Notes under the pieces: model-generated
What the model was told of the DNA's origin: nothing
The model's input: the letters and a program-made list of their open reading frames with translations, nothing else
Databases searched by the model: none
Translations under genes and position numbers: made by a program
DNA from: Cyclobacteriaceae bacterium
Lineage (GTDB): Bacteria; Bacteroidota; Bacteroidia; Cytophagales; Cyclobacteriaceae
NCBI GenBank assembly: GCA_016787725.1
Contig: JAEUTZ010000004.1
Location: forward strand, 248,001 to 312,000
Reading direction: 5' to 3'
DNA: 64,000 nucleotides
Part shown: one piece after another, positions 59,575-64,000 of the stretch
How the letters are laid out: every line of letters starts with the position of its first letter
Numbering within the stretch: the stretch's first letter is position 1

Positions 59575-62280
59575 GTGCGCAAATTAAGTTGCTTCCTGTA
59601 CTTATTTCTGATGCTGACATTTTCGGCACAGGCGCAATCGATTTTGTCCAAACGTTTGGATGAATCCAGCCGCGGAAAGGACCTGATTTCTGTGTTCCAG
59701 GAGTTGGAAGCAACGTCCAACATTCGCTTCTACTACCTTGCCGATTGGCTGGTAAATATTAAAATTCCAAACGACTACGCGGGGGCAACCCTGAATGAGA
59801 CGCTGCAAGAACTGTTTCTCGGAACCGAGTTTAGTTATGTGGAGCTGAACGCCAATACCTTTGTATTTTTAAAGGACCCCACCCAATCGCTGGAGCGAAC
59901 CCGGTTGATTCAAACAGCAACCCGCGAGCAAAAGAAAGTGGAGCGACTTGTGATCGGGGATCCAAACAAACCAGACGCGCAGCAACGGGTAACGTTGTTG
60001 GGTACTGTATGGGATGGTAAAACCAACGAACCGTTGATTGGTGCAAGTGTGCAGGTAAAAGACACCAAACAAGCTACCGTAACCGATGTGAATGGAAAAT
60101 TTGAATTTTCTATTACTCAAGGACCGCATGTGTTTAGTTTCAACTATATCAATTTTGACGAGAAAGTGGTTGACCTGGAAGTCTATTCCGGAGGGTCGAT
60201 TTCAATTGAACTGGACGAAGCGCCAACCGTGTTGCAGGAAATTGTGGTAGAGGACCGTGCAGCGCGCGAAATTACAACCAGTGGCATCGGCCAGGCGCAG
60301 CTCAGCATGAAAGAGATTAAGCGAGCCCCGGCTCTATTAGGCGAAGTGGATTTGATTAAGCAGGTACAGGTGCTTCCCGGTGTCACCACGGCAGGGGAAG
60401 CAGCCTCCGGCTTTAATGTACGGGGCGGGAGTGTCGATCAGAATTTGATTTTGTATGAGGGCCTTCCTGTTTTCAACAGCTCGCACGTATTCGGTTTTTT
60501 CTCAGCCTTCAATTCAGAAGCCATCCGCGATGTTACCTTTTACCGGGGCGGTATACCGGCTGAATATGGAGGTCGCGTTTCTTCGGTCTTGGACATTCGA
60601 TCGAAGGAAGGGAGTCTGGAAAAATGGCAGGGCAGTGGTGGCATTGGCATGGTCTCCACCAACCTGATGATTCAAGGTCCCATCAAGAGAAACAAAACCT
60701 CCATCGCGGCATCCATTCGAACTACGTATTCAGATTGGTTGATTAATACAGTGCGCAGCAATTACGTTGGCTTGGAGAACAGTTCGGTTACCTTTTACGA
60801 TGGTGCCATTAAGCTTTCTCATTTATTTAGTGACAAAACCAAGCTAACGGTTTCTGGCTACCTAAGCAACGATCAGTTTCGGTTGCAGGGCGATTCCACC
60901 TACCGGTGGGATACCTACCTGGGTTCGTTGCGACTCGATCACGCTTTCAATTCCTCGTTCAGCGGGTCTCTGTCATTAGGGATGGGCAATTATTCCTACG
61001 ATGTCTCGGATGAGGATCCGCTCACAGGGTTTAATCTTCGCTACGAACTGGCCTACCCAACCGCCAAGGTCGATTTTAATGCCCGCGTAAAAAACCATAA
61101 GCTCAATTTTGGAGCCCAAAGTATTTACTACGATTTCAATCCGGGAACCTTAGAACCCTCTACGGAGCAGTCCAATAAGAATTTCATTCAAATGGAATTG
61201 CAGAAGTCACTGGAGTCGGGTCTTTATGTTGCCGATCAATTTGATATCCTGACCAAACTCCATGCCGATGTCGGTATCCGCTATTCACTGTTTACAGCCT
61301 ATGGTCCGGGTACCGTAAATATTTATGATCCGGATAACCCGCGCGAAACGCTTTACCAGACCGATACCCTTTCCTATGCTACCGGTGATAAAATCAAATC
61401 GTATCAAAACCTGGAGCCCCGCCTTGGCTTGCGTTACGATTTGCCAAGAACGGCCTCCATCAAGTTCGGATATAACCGGATATATCAATACCTGCACCTG
61501 GTAACCAATACCACAGCGGTTACACCCATCGACATCTGGCAACCCAGTGGCTATTACTTTAAACCGCAACAAGTTGATCAATTCTCGTTAGGATACTTTA
61601 AAAATTTTAAAGACCGTAAGTACGAGGCGTTTGTAGAAGGGTATTATAAGGTGTTAGACAACGTACTTGAATTTAAAGATGGGGCACAGCTTATTTTAAA
61701 CCCAAACCTGGAGACGGACCTTTTGCAAGGGCAGGCCCGCATGTATGGAATTGAAACCCAGATTTCGAAATTGACAGGACGCCTAAACGGATCCTTGAGT
61801 TATGCTTACTCCAGATCTTTGCGAACCATTGTGGGCAACTTTCCGGAGGAAACTATTAATGAGGGCCGCGAGTATGCTTCCAACTTTGATCAACCCCATG
61901 TGGTGAATCTGAATTGGCGCTATAATTTATCGAGACGCTATTTCTTCACAGGATCATTTACCTATCGCACGGGTCGTCCGATAACCTTGCCGCTATCGGC
62001 CTTTAGTTATGAAAACTTTACCGTCTCTTCGTTTTCCGATCGCAACCAATTTCGGGTGCCGGACTACCACCGGCTGGATGTTGGTTTTGTGATCGAAGGC
62101 AGTCACAGGCGTAAAAAACTCTGGGATGGCACCTGGACATTGTCCATCTATAATGTGTATGGGCGCAAGAATGCCTATTCCATCTTTTTCAAAGAAGTTC
62201 GCCCAGGCATATTGAGGCCGTATCAACTCTCTATTATAGGAATTGCGTTGCCCTCCATCTCCTACAGTTTTAAGTTTTGA
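59575..62280 (+). CDS. TonB-dependent receptor with N-terminal STN-like and CarboxypepD_reg domains
   Basis: The frame opens with TTG at 59569, but GTG at 59575 (reading MRKLSCFLYLFLMLTFSAQAQ) gives a better signal peptide, 901 aa. There is no ATG near. An STN-like segment (~25-110: VFQELEATSNIRFYYLADW) precedes CarboxypepD_reg (~145-225), the plug (GFNVRGGSVDQNLILYEGLP) and a barrel ending ISYSFKF. The STN domain in relatives talks to an anti-sigma factor; none is seen nearby. It is not of the SusC type. The downstream DUF4249 gene overlaps its stop region, so this receptor and the DUF4249 lipoprotein form a pair. Confidence 0.9.
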   Translation: MRKLSCFLYLFLMLTFSAQAQSILSKRLDESSRGKDLISVFQELEATSNIRFYYLADWLVNIKIPNDYAGATLNETLQELFLGTEFSYVELNANTFVFLKDPTQSLERTRLIQTATREQKKVERLVIGDPNKPDAQQRVTLLGTVWDGKTNEPLIGASVQVKDTKQATVTDVNGKFEFSITQGPHVFSFNYINFDEKVVDLEVYSGGSISIELDEAPTVLQEIVVEDRAAREITTSGIGQAQLSMKEIKRAPALLGEVDLIKQVQVLPGVTTAGEAASGFNVRGGSVDQNLILYEGLPVFNSSHVFGFFSAFNSEAIRDVTFYRGGIPAEYGGRVSSVLDIRSKEGSLEKWQGSGGIGMVSTNLMIQGPIKRNKTSIAASIRTTYSDWLINTVRSNYVGLENSSVTFYDGAIKLSHLFSDKTKLTVSGYLSNDQFRLQGDSTYRWDTYLGSLRLDHAFNSSFSGSLSLGMGNYSYDVSDEDPLTGFNLRYELAYPTAKVDFNARVKNHKLNFGAQSIYYDFNPGTLEPSTEQSNKNFIQMELQKSLESGLYVADQFDILTKLHADVGIRYSLFTAYGPGTVNIYDPDNPRETLYQTDTLSYATGDKIKSYQNLEPRLGLRYDLPRTASIKFGYNRIYQYLHLVTNTTAVTPIDIWQPSGYYFKPQQVDQFSLGYFKNFKDRKYEAFVEGYYKVLDNVLEFKDGAQLILNPNLETDLLQGQARMYGIETQISKLTGRLNGSLSYAYSRSLRTIVGNFPEETINEGREYASNFDQPHVVNLNWRYNLSRRYFFTGSFTYRTGRPITLPLSAFSYENFTVSSFSDRNQFRVPDYHRLDVGFVIEGSHRRKKLWDGTWTLSIYNVYGRKNAYSIFFKEVRPGILRPYQLSIIGIALPSISYSFKF

Positions 62281-62285
62281 CGAAT

Positions 62286-63389
62286 ATGAAATGCCGATTG
62301 GGATATATATTAATTCTTTTATGCACGGCCTGTGTGGACCGGATCACATTTGATATCGAGGCTCCTGATAATTTTCCGATTGCAGTGGAAGGATTTATTA
62401 GTGATGAACCAGGGCCATATACAGTCAAGATCTCCAAGGCATTCGATATTGAATCGAAACAGTCAATCAAAACTCCAATTTCCGTCAACCGGGTCACCCT
62501 TTCCGATGATGCCGGCAATGCGGAGAATCTGGTACGTGTTGCCGATGGGGAATATCAAACCAATCCTTTAGGAATCCGGGGCACCATCGGGCGAGCCTAT
62601 ACACTTGAAGTTGAAACATTGGATGGAAGAGTCTATCGCTCAACACCCGACCCTTTGTTACCTGCGGGAACGATCACCGAAGTATATTCACACTATAAAG
62701 CCGAGACAAGTGCAGATGGAGCGACTGAATATGGCTTCGATGTATTATTCAATTCAACAGCCGGAGAGCAACAAAATTTTTACTTTTTGTGGAAGTTTGT
62801 GGGCACCTTTCAGGTAGAAACCAATCCGGAGTTATATACCGTAAATTGTGGTGAATCCCGCTGTCCAGCCCCCTTGCCGTGTAGCGGCTATGTTTGGAAT
62901 GGCGCGTTAACGTATGTCAGTCCGTGTGAATGTTGTACCTGCTGGTCTAAATTCTTCAATACCGAACCGGTAGTCAGTGATAATCAAGTGGTGAAAGATG
63001 GACTTTTCCGGGATGTTAAAATCGGTTACGTGCCCATCACCGAATGGACCTTTATGCACAAGGTGCACGCGGAAGTGCAACAGTTCAGCCTGTCTCCCCG
63101 GGCGTTTGCTTTCTGGAAGGCCATTAAGGATCAAAAGCGGGCTACCGGAAGTTTGTTCGAACCACAAGCTGGTAAAATTCCAACCAACTTTACCCAATTG
63201 AGTGGTAAGAGTGGCCCGATAGAAGGATTGTTTTATGCTACTGCCATTACACGAAATTCGATTTACATTACCCGCAACGATGTGCCGAATCAATCCGTAA
63301 TTCCGGAAGTTGAGTTGTTATTTACCGATCATTGTGAGAAACTGTACCCGAACACGACTACCGTGAAACCTGACTTCTGGGTCGATTAA
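62286..63389 (+). CDS. DUF4249 family lipoprotein
   Basis: ATG 62286 is preferred over TTG 62277; 367 aa. Lipobox LLCTAC (Cys15). DUF4249 pattern: an N-terminal beta-sandwich (FPIAVEGFISDEPGPYTVKI) and a C-terminal domain (FFNTEPVVSDNQVVKDGLFRD, in parts). The middle (~198-225) has about eight Cys within ~30 residues (NCGESRCPAPLPC, then SPCECCTCW), likely disulfides or a metal site. The family regularly follows TonB-dependent receptors and is thought to act as a surface partner. It begins 5 bases after the receptor stop. Confidence 0.88.
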   Translation: MKCRLGYILILLCTACVDRITFDIEAPDNFPIAVEGFISDEPGPYTVKISKAFDIESKQSIKTPISVNRVTLSDDAGNAENLVRVADGEYQTNPLGIRGTIGRAYTLEVETLDGRVYRSTPDPLLPAGTITEVYSHYKAETSADGATEYGFDVLFNSTAGEQQNFYFLWKFVGTFQVETNPELYTVNCGESRCPAPLPCSGYVWNGALTYVSPCECCTCWSKFFNTEPVVSDNQVVKDGLFRDVKIGYVPITEWTFMHKVHAEVQQFSLSPRAFAFWKAIKDQKRATGSLFEPQAGKIPTNFTQLSGKSGPIEGLFYATAITRNSIYITRNDVPNQSVIPEVELLFTDHCEKLYPNTTTVKPDFWVD

Positions 63390-63391
63390 TA

Positions 63392-64000
63392 ATGGAACGA
63401 ATGCAACTGACTCAGAAATATCGAATACTGATTTCCGGATTGATCATCCTTGTAACCGCATCGTGGTATCCAGTAGATTTTTTATCGGAATTAGAGACTC
63501 GGTACCAGGACTATAGAAAGAAATATCCTTTTGTACGGGTACAACTAACAACCCACCAACCCAAATACATTCCGGGCGATACCGTTTTTTTCTCTGTTAC
63601 CTATGTTCTGGAAGATCGCCAGCCTATCAGCGGCATGCACTTGCTTCATCTGGATGTTGTTTCTGATGAGAATCAGATTGTGCAGCGGGTACGATTCAAA
63701 GTAAAGGATGGTATCGGATTTAATCAGTTTGTTTTGAAGGGCGACCTTAACCCGGGAGTTTATAAGTTCCTCGTTTACTCGGATTGGATGCGCAACTATG
63801 GACCGGACTCATTCTTTCAAATGGACATTCCAGTTGTAACCAAACAACAGGTTGCACTCACACCGAATCAATCCAGCCTGTTGAAGATAGGGGCTGAGGG
63901 TGGCCACTTTATTCAGGGTGTTGAAAACCGGGTATATGCGGTGGGTATGCCCCGTCAATCTATTCATCTTTTGGATGAAGCCGGGGCGGAACTTCAGACC
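63392..64000 (+). CDS. MG2-like surface protein, 3' end beyond the window
   Basis: ATG at 63392 begins 2 bases after the DUF4249 stop; 203 residues are visible with no stop. An N-terminal hydrophobic segment (YRILISGLIILVTASWYPV) looks like a signal peptide. The following part reads VRVQLTTHQPKYIPGDTVFF, then VLKGDLNPGVYKFLVYSDWM, the pattern of a macroglobulin-type MG2 domain. Such proteins accompany TonB-dependent receptors in Bacteroidota. Full length and C-terminal domains cannot be seen. Confidence 0.75.
   Translation, partial: MERMQLTQKYRILISGLIILVTASWYPVDFLSELETRYQDYRKKYPFVRVQLTTHQPKYIPGDTVFFSVTYVLEDRQPISGMHLLHLDVVSDENQIVQRVRFKVKDGIGFNQFVLKGDLNPGVYKFLVYSDWMRNYGPDSFFQMDIPVVTKQQVALTPNQSSLLKIGAEGGHFIQGVENRVYAVGMPRQSIHLLDEAGAELQT

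Overview
The window looks like a chromosomal segment of a Bacteroidota bacterium, probably order Cytophagales. The evidence is two SusC/SusD outer-membrane uptake operons, CarboxypepD_reg-type receptors, DUF4249 and DUF4230 proteins, ORF6N and DUF433/DUF5615 genes, and promoters of the Bacteroidota form (TTG or TTTG, 19 bases, then TAnnTTTG) ahead of rplU, nrdB and a glycosyltransferase gene. Shine-Dalgarno signals are weak, also typical of the phylum. No rRNA, tRNA or CRISPR array was seen.

Layout. 1-5.5 kb is an accessory patchwork: a deaminase-like gene cut by the left edge, a membrane protein, an ORF6N gene broken by a 20-bp palindrome, two Fic enzymes, and several partly duplicated blocks. 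5.7-14.2 kb is a type I restriction-modification locus: half-size hsdS with TTG start, hsdM, full hsdS, DUF2188 and DUF3800 cargo, terminator, hsdR and a YgjP-like metallopeptidase. Two unknown genes follow (14.2-15.7 kb). 16.5-33 kb alternates small gene groups with dense intergenic repeats: a glycosyltransferase cluster (20.3-25.0 kb), a DUF433/DUF5615 toxin-antitoxin pair, an M28 peptidase lipoprotein, an acyltransferase, a GIY-YIG nuclease gene and a DUF2784 protein. 33-42 kb is mostly ordinary chromosome: START/GyrI-like, fasciclin, M50 peptidase, SDR, Crp-type regulator, a sugar isomerase/Gfo-Idh pair and a D-lactate dehydrogenase-like gene. 42-47 kb is housekeeping: nrdA, nrdB, rplU, rpmA. 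47-64 kb holds two SusC-SusD-lipoprotein operons, each closed by a strong terminator, then a third outer-membrane operon (TonB-dependent receptor, DUF4249, MG2-like protein) running off the right edge.

How genes work together. The hsd genes should form one R-M system with two possible specificity subunits. The Sus operons import oligomeric nutrients: SusD-like lipoproteins capture the ligand and SusC-like barrels transport it. nrdB and nrdA form class Ia ribonucleotide reductase. The glycosyltransferase cluster probably builds a surface glycan of unknown structure.

Most interesting observation. A repeat family with nested inverted arms occurs about ten times between 16.6 and 32.7 kb, always in the same orientation. 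One copy has a small GIY-YIG endonuclease gene between its outer arms. Several empty copies keep a short conserved frame on the minus strand that resembles the start (MKG) and end (WSEES) of GIY-YIG proteins. I infer that the repeats are internally deleted derivatives of a GIY-YIG-encoding palindromic element, comparable in logic to REP/RAYT or MITE/transposon pairs. A second layer of ~14-35 bp palindromes is inserted in these repeats and in genes.
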